Origin: Hyaloscypha bicolor E
Lineage: Eukaryota; Ascomycota; Leotiomycetes; Helotiales; Hyaloscyphaceae
DNA: 64,000 nt
Assembly (NCBI RefSeq): GCF_002865645.1
Contig: NW_020194512.1
Coordinates: 841,119 to 905,118, forward strand
Direction of reading: 5' to 3'
Under the pieces are notes generated by a model. It was not told where the DNA came from. It made no database searches and was given only the letters and a program-made list of their open reading frames with translations. Shown here piece by piece: positions 30,118 through 40,466 of this stretch (position 1 is the first letter of the stretch; every line of letters begins with the position of its first letter). A program made the position numbers and the translations under genes.

Positions 30118-30320
30118 TTTTTTTTTGGCTTTTTTTTTGTTATTGTTTTGCTTTCAGCCGGTGTTTGGGACCTTTTAAGTGCATGATACCCAAGATAATG
30201 GCGTTGGGGCGAAAATAAATGAAGTGTTTTTCTCTGTATTTGAATTTGTCGTTGTGATGTCTATATAACTATCCAATACGTCAGCGGAAAACACTCACAA
30301 TGAAGACCTGAGCGAAACCC

Positions 30321-30430
30321 CAGTCAAGGAACGACTGTGTATGGTCGGATCTACAAGGTAATAACTTCGGCGGAAAGCGGGGCAGATCCAAGCGTGCCCT
30401 AACACCCCGGCCGTTGCTAACCCTTTGTTG
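30321..30430 (+). repeat. Diverged direct repeat, copy 1
   Basis: AGTCAAGGAACGACTG ... AAGGTAATAACTTCGGCGG ... CAGATCCAAG resembles the copy at 31131-31237, about 0.8 kb away, in the same orientation. No coding sense is visible. Confidence 0.6.
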
Positions 30431-31130
30431 TGGTTCTCTTCTGCTGTCTCTTGTGTGCCTTGTTGCCCCTGCCTTCGAGTCCCCGATTCGCATTTTCAGC
30501 AAACTGACCTGTGCTTCGAAACTTTTGCAGCGAGTAACATCTCCTTCCTAACTTGACGTTAGTATGTATCCCGAATCTTTCAAAGCTTGCCTCTTATTAG
30601 CATATCCAGTAGAATAGAACCCCTTTTATCCCCCCCCTCCTCTTCAACACTTAGAAAGTTTTGCCGCCGTCGTTATCTCCAAGCCATATATATCCTACGC
30701 TAGGTATATCGTTTTATGATAGTTAACATAAGCATCTTCCGGATCAAATGTCGTGATTTGATGGTCTGCATGGGCGAATCTACTCCAGTGCCAGGCAGAT
30801 TCTGCTTGTAGACTATCTCTTTTGAGAAACACCTATACTCGAATTGCCATCTGATGGCGAGCTCACCAGCCTCTGGAAAAATAACCCACACGTCGTCGTC
30901 TTCAATCTCAGCGGCCTCACGTCGTCGCACTCCCATGTTTGGCCATATTCAGGGAACTTGAATTTCTATACTGTGTTCCATTTGGAGGGCGTGTTTCTGG
31001 TATACCAGATTGGATTTGAGGATCAATATTCCCTGTGAATACCGGATTGGGGGTTCTGCTTTGAGAGGCCAGGGGATGATGGAAGATTGAATAAGAGTGT
31101 TGACCCACAAAGAAGAGATGGGCCGAACGC

Positions 31131-31237
31131 CTAGTCAAGGAAAGACTGGCTATCGCCAGATATAGAAGGTAATGGCTTCAGCGAAAAGGAGGAGAGATCC
31201 AAGTGACCGTCTAACTTCAGGGACAGCTAACCTGTAT
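31131..31237 (+). repeat. Diverged direct repeat, copy 2
   Basis: AGTCAAGGAAAGACTGG ... AAGGTAATGGCTTCAGCG ... GAGATCCAAG, collinear with 30321-30430. A weaker partial match occurs near 31988. This may be a duplicated remnant of an unknown element. Confidence 0.6.
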
Positions 31238-31442
31238 AACAATCCTTTAGTGGAAAACTCACTTGGTGAATAGATGTCTCCCGGACCAGATGTGTAGCAT
31301 TTATCCCAGAGACGTCATCGATTTGGGCGGAAACTAAAGCGAAGGAAAGAACTAGTTAGTATCGGATCTTGAGGGAATGAGTCGGGCAGAACGGAAGAGA
31401 GACAACGTCAATTCGATTGTGCTCAAGCTTCGAGCAAGTGAT

Positions 31443-31650
31443 GTATCACAGAGTTCTACAGCATTGGGAAGACAATTACATGAATGAAGTCAAGAATACT
31501 GCAGATGGTTATATCACAGAGTTCTGAAACACTGGAAGGGCGATTGAATGAATGAAGTTAGGACCATACCAAAGATAATTGTATCAGAGCTCTGGGACAT
31601 TTATTGCACATTTGTGTCAATGACTCCACGGAGTAATAAGAGGGAGGTCG
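31443..31650 (+). repeat. Array of three degenerate ~70-bp units
   Basis: Units begin near 31443, 31511 and 31582 with TATCAcAGAG-TTCTG-type sequence; the first two also contain ATGAATGAAGT. Weaker related starts occur near 31364 and 31653. No reading frame follows the repeat. Confidence 0.55.
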
Positions 31651-33460
31651 CTGTTATCGAATTCCGAAGGGAATGAGGTCGGCACAAAGGAACGGGTGCG
31701 GATTGTTAATTCTATTTATGTAAATGCGCAAGTAAAGAGCTACCTATCCTCGGATCTTCAAGAGTACAAGTCTAACAAAAAGCGCGAAGGACTTTGGAAT
31801 TTCTCTTGACATGATAATATCAAAAAAGAGTGATCTAGAGCCCAGGGCCTAGGATGTTGAGGCTTGCCGATTTTCAAGTCAACATCACTTTCACATCCAG
31901 GTGAATCACCGGATACCATCCTCAATCTTAGTTTCAAACCACATGTCAAGAACAGTGGCTTCAAAGAGCAGGGAAACATTGCTCGAGGTCAGCTTCGGCG
32001 GAAAGGGTGCCGGGAATGTTCTTCAGCTTTTTCTTAATCGTATCTCGCGTTCTTAAAATCCAAGTCCCGCTTTCTAAAGTTCTCGCGAGTTGCGGTGCAT
32101 TCAGCTTCCAACTTTCCGAATATTCTTCACTTCTGTGGGCCTCATGCGTTATACCTCCGTAATGTCCTGGAAGCTGTGGGGCGTTCAGATTTTCCGTTCA
32201 GGTAATGCTAACTTGGAAACCCCCAGCGTAACGTTGAGACACAGTCTCTATGTTCTGCTTGAGCTGGTGAGCTCTCTTTGAAATCTCAATTTTCAAGTTC
32301 TTGTTGGAAAGAGACTTTAGATCCAGTGAGACCATTCATAGTAGCCTCATGGTGGAAGCGATTGCAGAGTTTAATATCCCGGATTCCTTGAAAAATTGAG
32401 ATGTGCTCGATTCTTGGATTGGTCTGCGTCACTAGACGCGGAGGAAACGACCCATGCTCTGGCAGAAGTAGGGTATCAAGATGAGTCTCATACATGAAAG
32501 TATGCGTGAATGTACAGAAAGGATATCTGGGATAAGAGGAGCTTTTCAATCTATCGAGATTTATCTAGCCCTGTGGGATGTATCATCAATCTTGGCCACA
32601 TGCAAGCATAGATTTGGCATCCCACCAACCTCCGTCTCTATCTCACACAATTCCAATTCCAAAAAAGGCTTCAGCACCCCTACTCGATTTCTAACCAACG
32701 TTGTCACGCTTGTCAGAAGTAGCAGCAGCGAAAGGTATACAGACAGCGAGGGGTTAAATCATCATGCACAGAAGTGACACACCTCAAGCGATCAGCCTGA
32801 TCGGATACTTGACGATGCCCTTCAGCAGGAAATGATCTCGAACTACACTCGACGCTTTCTTTACACCGTAAGAACAAGACTATAGTTGACGGAGACCAGC
32901 AGCCAAGACTCCAACTATGAATTGTTTCCAAACGTCACGCTCTACTTTTTTCTTCAACGACGAATTCGTAGGGAGAGTCTTTCGAGATGGGAACTTTGCA
33001 CCAAAAAGACGGCGCTTGAGCGTCATAAAAGCTAGGGAAATAGAACTCACGCCGTCCAAAAGCGCAGATGTGTGACGAAATAGGCGGGGGGGGTGGTGTC
33101 TTAGAGGATATTGAAATGTTGATGGATGCGAACACCAGAGGAAGCAAAACCTGGGCCTCGTGGTACACAAGCTCTTCATCGCTACCTCCACCACTGCTCC
33201 TGTTGGAGAATCTCTCTTCTTCATGGCACTGGTATTGTGAGACATTGGGGAAGGGATGAGCTTGTGATCGATTCCCCACATGAACCTCGAAATAAGCTCG
33301 TGCACGGACCATGTCGATAACGATGAAGCGGAACAAAGCAAACTCAACCCGAGCACTCCGTATTACGACGACCGCGAACACGACGATCATGACCTGGCCC
33401 ACCCCCGCCGTATGACAGTAATCACTTCACTGTGGCACTGCACACCTACTGTCCTCGAAA

Positions 33461-35167
33461 ATGGCGGCAGACCTCCCCTCCTCCAACCCGTTCAGGAGGA
33501 AAGGGCTTCCGACAGCTACTTCCATTGCTCCAGAGACTCCCGCCTCAACAGTTAATCACATCGCGTACTTGCAAGCAGATGTTCGGCCTGGCTCTGCAGA
33601 CCTCGGCAATATCGATGCTCCGAAGAAGATCACGAAGAAAGTGCGCGTGCAGTCTCCTCCTCCCCTCTCCCCCTCGATCCCAGACTCTACCTCGACTATA
33701 GGCGAGGAAACATATTCGATATCTGCGAAGCCACCTACACCAATTCCACGAGATGATGATCCTTTCGATAGCACAAACTCGGACTCGTCCGAAGATGAAG
33801 AGATTACGATACCTGCCAAAGCTCCGGCAAACCCGTTCTCGAAGACCTTGGAGATGATGGAGCATCCGGAACGAGGAGGACAGGTAGCAGCCCCAACAAA
33901 CATTACAAGTCCGGGGCGGGCATCTATGGATGTGGAGGCATTCAAGAGGTTGCTGATGACTGGGGACTCCGGGATGGGGACACCCATGGGACATTCAGGA
34001 TCCCTGTTGCAGAAAACACATGCTCTGGGTGGTGATGGGACAGCCGCAGACACGGCAACATGGCATTCGGGGACTCCGTCACAGAAATCTCATGCTCTAG
34101 GCAATGATGGGAGCAGCACGGATACATCATCCGTATCTCGACAATCAATATTCGAGCCTGTCCAGGAAGCACATCCGGAATCACCACGGACGTCACATGA
34201 AGTATCAGAGCCGGAAGATGAGAGAAGGCGCTTGAACACAGAGTTCCATTCCTCAACCCTTGGGAGGAAGGCACCTCCACCGCCGAGTTCGAGACATGGA
34301 AAGCTTATTAAGGTCGAACTGAGAGATGATCCCCAAATAGTGTATTCGCCTCCAACTCCAGGTTCGATCACATCACCGACTTATTCCAACACGAGTCCTC
34401 GTTCAATGACCGATCCTAACCGCTCCCAGACGGATCTCAACAAGCCTTTACCCCCTGCGCCTAACCGCACAAGCCACGACTCGGACCGTGAATCCGTCTT
34501 TGACAAGGAAGCAGCAGGGAAGACGCCAGAGCCCCCTTCTCCATCTTCATCAATACGAAAAAAATCTGCACCGGCACCTCCTATTAAGCGACGGCACAGT
34601 CAACTTGTTCACAACTCAAAATTGACTCACGGCGATACTGGGAGACTGTCCCCGAAAGCCGAGGAGGAATCCAACGTCTCAACGAAAAAGGAGAACAGAC
34701 CAAGATCCAATAGTGCTAGGGCTCCTCCTCCACCTCCGGCAAGAAGACCCACAGTTCGGGGATCCTCGCATCATGGGCCATTGACATCTCCTTCCGCGAT
34801 CTCATTGCCAGCTCCACCGCCATCTCGAGGCTCATCTCGAGCAGGCCGACCACCATCGGTTCTCAGCATGGATCTTTCAAGTGACAAACGAGCGTCTATG
34901 GCACCACCGCCTCCTCCGCCTCCTCCTCGCCATGGGCGGAGGATTAGTACGGATGCTCACTCACCTGGAGAATCGAGGCGGACAAGCGGTGAACATCCAC
35001 GGAGAAGCATTGAGAGTGCGCGGCGAGGCTCTGTATCGTCATCGATACGTGAGGAAGAATGGCTTGAGAGCAATGTAGGCAGACCTGATATCATGGCAGA
35101 TTTGAGTGCCTTGCAACGAGAAATTGATGCTCTCCGGATTCAGTCTGAGAGAGAAAAGGTCACATGA
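33461..35167 (+). CDS. Proline-rich, NPF-motif protein, probable actin/endocytosis adaptor
   Basis: Single exon, 568 residues, ATG at 33461. The N-terminus begins MAADLPSSNPFRRKGLPTA. A second NPF occurs near residue 122 (ANPFSKTLEMMEHPERGG). NPF tripeptides bind EH domains. Acidic Ser clusters (DSTNSDSSEDEE) and many proline tracts suitable for SH3 or profilin binding follow: APPPPPARRP, MAPPPPPPPPRHGRR, KPLPPAPNR. The C-terminal 35 residues are predicted helical (ADLSALQREIDALRIQSERE) and may form a coiled coil. A 24-residue unit is tandemly doubled (HSGSLLQKTHALGGDG / HSGTPSQKSHALGNDG). There is no signal peptide, membrane span or enzyme domain. The assignment to cortical actin or endocytic scaffolding is inference from motif content. 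Confidence 0.8.
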   Translation: MAADLPSSNPFRRKGLPTATSIAPETPASTVNHIAYLQADVRPGSADLGNIDAPKKITKKVRVQSPPPLSPSIPDSTSTIGEETYSISAKPPTPIPRDDDPFDSTNSDSSEDEEITIPAKAPANPFSKTLEMMEHPERGGQVAAPTNITSPGRASMDVEAFKRLLMTGDSGMGTPMGHSGSLLQKTHALGGDGTAADTATWHSGTPSQKSHALGNDGSSTDTSSVSRQSIFEPVQEAHPESPRTSHEVSEPEDERRRLNTEFHSSTLGRKAPPPPSSRHGKLIKVELRDDPQIVYSPPTPGSITSPTYSNTSPRSMTDPNRSQTDLNKPLPPAPNRTSHDSDRESVFDKEAAGKTPEPPSPSSSIRKKSAPAPPIKRRHSQLVHNSKLTHGDTGRLSPKAEEESNVSTKKENRPRSNSARAPPPPPARRPTVRGSSHHGPLTSPSAISLPAPPPSRGSSRAGRPPSVLSMDLSSDKRASMAPPPPPPPPRHGRRISTDAHSPGESRRTSGEHPRRSIESARRGSVSSSIREEEWLESNVGRPDIMADLSALQREIDALRIQSEREKVT

Positions 35168-35929
35168 TTGCTGAAGCCAGTGACGGAATTTGTGCATTAC
35201 CCCGCTCACCGCTTCTCCACGTTATGTCGCATCTTCGGGAGAGGACTAGGCCGGTTTCATCGATCATGATTCAAAAAAAAATATCAAGTGATCAAAAGTC
35301 TTACAACAGCTCGAGACGAGCCGCCACCTGCTCATGAGGGCCGGAGTCCGAGCACACATATCGATTGAAGGAGATTCAGGACTGCGGATCTTGTTTCACA
35401 GCCGAGCGATCATAGATTTCGAATTATATGGCGGGCAGGCATCACGGACGGGACGGGTGTTTCTCGGCTGAGAGAAGGTTTCCTGGAGACGAGGATTGGG
35501 CGTTAGAGGCGTTGGACTCGTTGGATTGCATTTCTCCATCACGGATTCTACTGCACATCACATGTATATCAAGTCAAACTCTGAAAAATGGGGACGTTGG
35601 GTCATCGTTTGATCCAAATCCTCGGCAATCGCTCTTTCCTCAGCTCATCTCCAATTGCAAGCCAGATCTTGGGTGTATTTCTAGCACGTCAGCTTCCCAT
35701 GCAGGCCAGGGTCGCATGACAAGTCTCTATTACCAGAAATCTAGGATCATAGGATATGAACGATAGAACTATAGATCCAAGCTCTCACATGACGATCCAG
35801 ACGCCAGGACTGACTCTGACTGGAGAACATCATGAATCATGGGCAACCATTCCAACGGTCTCCCAGCCACAAAAGTTCGCAAGCCACTAAACACAAGCTT
35901 GGAGCTCCAGCTAGCTCCAGCTAGCTCAC

Positions 35930-35950
35930 GCAAGCAAGCAAGCAAGCAAG
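35930..35950 (+). repeat. (GCAA)n microsatellite
   Basis: Five tandem GCAA/CAAG units, directly after a duplicated AGCTCCAGCTAGCTCCAGCT block (about 35902-35927). Confidence 0.85.
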
Positions 35951-38703
35951 CCCAACCCAAACTTTCAAACAGCGTTTTTCGATCGCTAACTGTATCTCGA
36001 GTCTGAGCGCCGCTGTCAAGCTTATCCCCGGAAACCACTTCAGAAGTTGACAGGATGTCGAGCTAAATTAGAGCGGGGCTTTCACTACCGGTAGTGCTGT
36101 GTGACAGAAAGGAGGGGCATATCACGTCTCCACTTCTGACTAGCTGTTGCTGATCAGTGGAGGCCAACCTTCCGGCCAGATCCGAGCCTTCCCTCCACTC
36201 AGCGCGCAGCGTTGGCTAGCTCGACCCCAAATGCAGGATGCGAGACACGGCACATTTCTAGCAGACAGTTTATCTTGAACCATCAAAGTCTCTGTGGCGC
36301 CCTTGTGATGCAACCTGCTTGCGAACGGGGTGGAGCGGGGTCTGGATCCCCATTATTTGCGATTATTGATTTATGGCTTTACTTCCTGGGTCTGCCTCCC
36401 GTCTTCGACTTTGGGACGCGAGGAGATTATTCGGATTATTCGGATTGAGAATGTGGTGTGTGGCGGTGGGATGGAGGGCTTGGCTCTTGCGCAAGAGGGG
36501 CAAGGAGCTCGAGAACCCGCAACTGGGCTCACGGCTCTGGGTAGGGATATCGAACACGGGAAACGGGCTTCTAGGGGTCCATTTGGGGTGACAGAAGCCG
36601 CGGAAAGGAACAAACAATTCGGATTGTTTGTGTGATCAGGGAGTACATGATCGTTCCAGATTCCCAGATCTTGGGGTGTGCAGATCACTTGGTACAGTAT
36701 CGCGAAGTGGTGGATAGTATGCCCCCTGCGGCTTGGCCCCATCGTCTGCAAGTTTGTCACAAGTCTGGGCTGGGTTCTTCGAATGAGTTTGATGTAAGGG
36801 CAGGGACGCTACAAAGTAGTGCACGGCAAGTGTGAACTAGAGTGTTCAACGACTCACGCAGAAGTTGTCACAATTTCTTGATGTACTCTAGGAAGTATTA
36901 ATATTGAGACGGGCTGGCGCTTTTGTCCAACCACTTTGCTTTTTCCTGCTGGAGCAATGGGGGAATTTGGAGCTTGAAGGCCCTGTTTGGGTCAGCGTGT
37001 CGAGCTTTACCAAGGAGACGGATCGGTCACTTGTGACAGAGTCTGGAGAGAGGACGGCACGGATGCCGGTGTTTTTGCTTTTTTTCACTGAAGAGTGTTT
37101 GGGGAAGTGGTATATCCCGCGTGTGAGGCATAACCGTTTCGAAACCTTCAGCCCCTCGTATTCCTGGATTTGGACTGCGGCTACAAAGTTGCTCACGTAT
37201 CAACCGTTTACACCCATGTTGAGGAGGATCTCGGTACGTCCGTAAGGTTCAATGTATTCTTGCACGTGAGGTTGCCTGTCTGTTCAGTTTTACCGTGAAA
37301 GAGCGTGTCATGGACCTTGAAAGGACGAGGGGGCACGGGAGATAGGGTACAGGCCGCATCTTCCCCCTTTAGGCCTGCCGAGGAGACAAGTACAGTCTAA
37401 TGCCCAAATTATGAAGGATGGTACAAGTTTCCTTCGACGATCCGAGAGAGCGGATCCTGGAGGCAGAATTTTGCGGAGAAGAATGTCACTATTTCCGGCG
37501 AACCCCCACGAATGCAAATGAGCAGGATGAAGGCTCGGGATACCGAATCGAGAATAATGAGAAAAGGAGCTCCGAATTGACCCGCTTTATTAGCAACATG
37601 CGTCTTGTTGTTGGAGCAAACAATGCATGAGGGCATGAAGGTTGCGTGCCACAACAGCAAACACTTTCTTGGAACTGAAAATAAAGGTTAGGGTTCGACG
37701 GTCAACAGAACGCTGACACTCGTCAATCGAGATGTGCACGGACTGCAAGCAGGGCTTCGTAACCTGAAGATGGTTCCCGAGGCGGGAAGACGCGAGACTA
37801 CTGGGCGATCACTTACTTCATTACTTCATGAGTCCTTGAGGAGCAAGTCGTCCGAAGCTGCTGAGAGGCTGTGGGCTTTCCCTCCTGCCAGGAGCAACCT
37901 TGTGCTCAAATGCAGTGTCGAGATGCGGCACAATGGTGGGGCCAAATGACTCCCTCCGAAGGTGTCGACCCTTACTGAGGGATTCTTCGAGATAGGAAAG
38001 TCGTCCGCGAGGCTTTCCTGGTTGGGAGCCGAGCCCGACGGATGTTCCCTCAGCTGGAATCCAAACTTGGGAATCGCCTCAACAGATTCGGAGACTCCTG
38101 GACGTGCCCACGGAGCGGTAGCGACATCATGCAAGAGACGTTTTGCCCAAGGCCCAACACGAATCATGTTTATCCGTCAGGCATGTGCCAAAGTGAACTC
38201 CTGCAGGGCATGGACCCCCCGAAACTCGGCGGAGGGGCCAATGATCAATCGTCCAACCGACATGTTACCAGAAGCCCGGTTTTCGAGGGTCAACTTGGAC
38301 CGAGATGCGGCCACACCTTCACCACACGCCTGTTGGCTGATGAGGCCATCACGCTCTGGAGCGACTCATGCACACCGTATTGCTGCAGATGATTGCTGAA
38401 GGAATGGAAATTGCTGCAATTTTTGTGCGACACATCAAGTCTCAAGCCTTCAAGGCCCTTCTTCACCGCAAACAGCTGGAGGTGTTGTGGGAGTTCAACT
38501 GGTTTCCGGGATGCCGCATCTGGAAACATTTGCGACGACCCCGGAGATCTGTAAATATATCTCGGGGGATTTTCAGGGTGCTAAAGTTCAAAGTTCAAAC
38601 CCTTCGACACCAGACGACGGGGGGTCAGGGGGGGCGTGATCTTGCCCGCAAGCTAAGCAGAAAGCAGGGTCGGCGGCCAAGGGTGTTCTCCACGGGAGAA
38701 ATT

Positions 38704-38704
<1 letters not shown>

Positions 38705-38736
<32 letters not shown>
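38705..38736 (+). repeat. Poly-G run of 32 bases
   Basis: An uninterrupted run of guanines on the plus strand, followed by TTGAGGGGG. It can form G-quadruplex structure; exact length is likely to be sequencing-sensitive. Confidence 0.9.
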
Positions 38737-38738
<2 letters not shown>

Positions 38739-39579
38739 GAGGGGGAAGCACTTCACTGAATCACTGCAAGGAAACACACAAAAGTGAAACATTTTGACGC
38801 GTGAGAGGATGAGGCGAGGCGTGGCTGCCGTGTGCGCCGTGCTGGAGGAAGATTGGCTGTCCACCCAGCCTGTCTTAGATTGAGGCGGAGGTGGGATTCA
38901 TTTCCCCACACAACTGCAGTCTGCTGTGAGGGAGGCCGCCAGGACTCGAGGCACCCTTTCGACTTTCGAGGGCACATTCGAGAGGGGCATCGAGCGCCTT
39001 GTACTCCCACCATCCGGCACTCAAGTGGTATTCTAGATGCCCAGGCTGCGAAGGAGTGCACGACACGAAGAGGCCAATGGCATTCCTTCGTTGCCGATAC
39101 TGCACGTCTTCTTCGTTCACCGCAGCCGTCAGACTGACTGTATCTCCTCTCGTTGTACGCTATGCCGCTTCGGAGTCCCTCTCGTTGGCTGCGATCCCCA
39201 AGTTCGGGTGATCTTCATGGCCGTTTCTCAGCCATGTCCGCCATGGCCATGAGACCCCCTGGAAGCCTGCCACCTGGCTGCTAACCACTTCCGTTCATCT
39301 GCCGGTGACAAGGCCTGGCATTATTATCGGGCCCGCATTTCAATGGAACCGTCGTCGGGAAAGTCGTGATGCCCCCGTCCAATTTCTGGAGCGTGGGGTT
39401 GAGAGATGACGGAGACGGCCGCCTTCTGGCTCTTGACCCCAGCTCTGCAGCCTTCGCTGGACAAGAGGGGTCTTGCTCTGCCGTGCCCCAAAATATCATG
39501 TTTCTGAATGGAAACCATGGGCGGCATGGTTCAGGCTTGAACGCTTGCCTTGGGCGAGAACAACGTGGGATCAAAGAGT

Positions 39580-39620
39580 TGCTTGCTTGCTTGCCTGCTT
39601 GCTTGCCTGCCTGCTTGCTC
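39580..39620 (+). repeat. (GCTT/GCCT)n microsatellite
   Basis: Tandem GCTT units with GCCT variants. On the opposite strand they resemble the GCAA repeat at 35930, so the two could pair as an inverted repeat 3.6 kb apart. Confidence 0.85.
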
Positions 39621-40466
39621 GGCAATCTAAGCCACGCCAACTGAAAGCAATAGTAGTTGGGGAAGCATGGAGTTGAGCTCCTCATTGCAATGTTTACTTC
39701 GCTCTTTCGGACATCGCTTCAACAGAGCCACTTCTTGCACGACCTTGGGCCGTCTTCCGCATATCGCTCCGCTAACAGCGTATCAAAACTCTAAGAAGTG
39801 GAGGTGCGGCTGGTGGGTCTTCCCTTCCAGATCGTGCCCGCAAGTCTATGAGATCGAAACCAAACCAGAGGATCCTAGTCAAGAGCCCAAGGACAGAAAA
39901 GTATCACTCTCCCAGCTGCCCTGTTTTTCCCGTGCCCAAACTCGGCCTCTGCATCAGAAGGGCTGGGGTCATTATTGACTGAAAGCTCAAGCCACGGCTC
40001 AGGGACCAGACCCCCTCACTGCCCGACCAAAGGGACGACTCTGCATCCTCGAAAGTATATCTCAGAAGCTTCCCCTGAACGCGACCGCTGCATTTCGGAG
40101 CAAAAGGCAGTGCAACCCTGGTCTCGAGCGTGCTCCCTGAGGTTGCCTGCGAGCTTGCTTCCTAACCGCAAGAGGGACTTTTCCGCTTTTACATGGTTTG
40201 AGGTGCACGTCCTGCAAAGCAACACCCGCAACCCTTGCCCCTACCCTGGACATACATCCACTCCAGAGCTGACAAGCGAACTGACCCCCGGAAATCGAAC
40301 TGTACGCCGCAGCGCTGAGGAGGTGATATTACTATCGTGAACCTCCTCTTCTTCGCACCTCACCCTTTTCAACCCCGTTCGCTCCTTCGATTTTTGTCCC
40401 GGTTGCGGTTGGCCGAAGCGGTTGTTCGATGTTTGGTGGGAGTCCGTCCGTCACTGTGAAGTGATA

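Larger units (their letters stand above)
30118..33460. other. 3.3-kb stretch without a supported gene, several diverged repeats
   Basis: A search on both strands gives only short unconvincing frames, for example 30844-31038 plus and 32880-33402 minus. It holds the diverged repeat pair at 30321/31131 and the ~70-bp repeat array at 31443-31650. A T-rich tract (30117-30155) just after ECO1 is probably its 3' UTR. The final ~100 bases act as leader for the NPF-protein gene. Confidence 0.5.
35168..40466. other. 5.3-kb gene-poor region upstream of the Zn2Cys6 factor
   Basis: Many overlapping ORFs of 60-145 codons exist on both strands, but none shows family motifs or consistent codon bias, so they look like chance frames in GC-moderate DNA. 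Contains CAAG/CTTG microsatellites (35930, 39580), a 32-base G run (38705-38736) and a small perfect hairpin near 36608-36630 (ACAAACAAT ... ATTGTTTGT). Part of it is likely a long promoter or leader for the transcription-factor gene. Confidence 0.5.

Noticed and set aside
31443..31650. C/D-box snoRNA cluster
   Set aside because: TGATG and CTGA words occur near unit edges, but box C and D spacing and flanking stems are not consistent between units.
35428..40340. Numerous 60-145-codon ORFs on both strands
   Set aside because: They overlap each other in several frames, lack motifs and upstream context, and look like chance frames.
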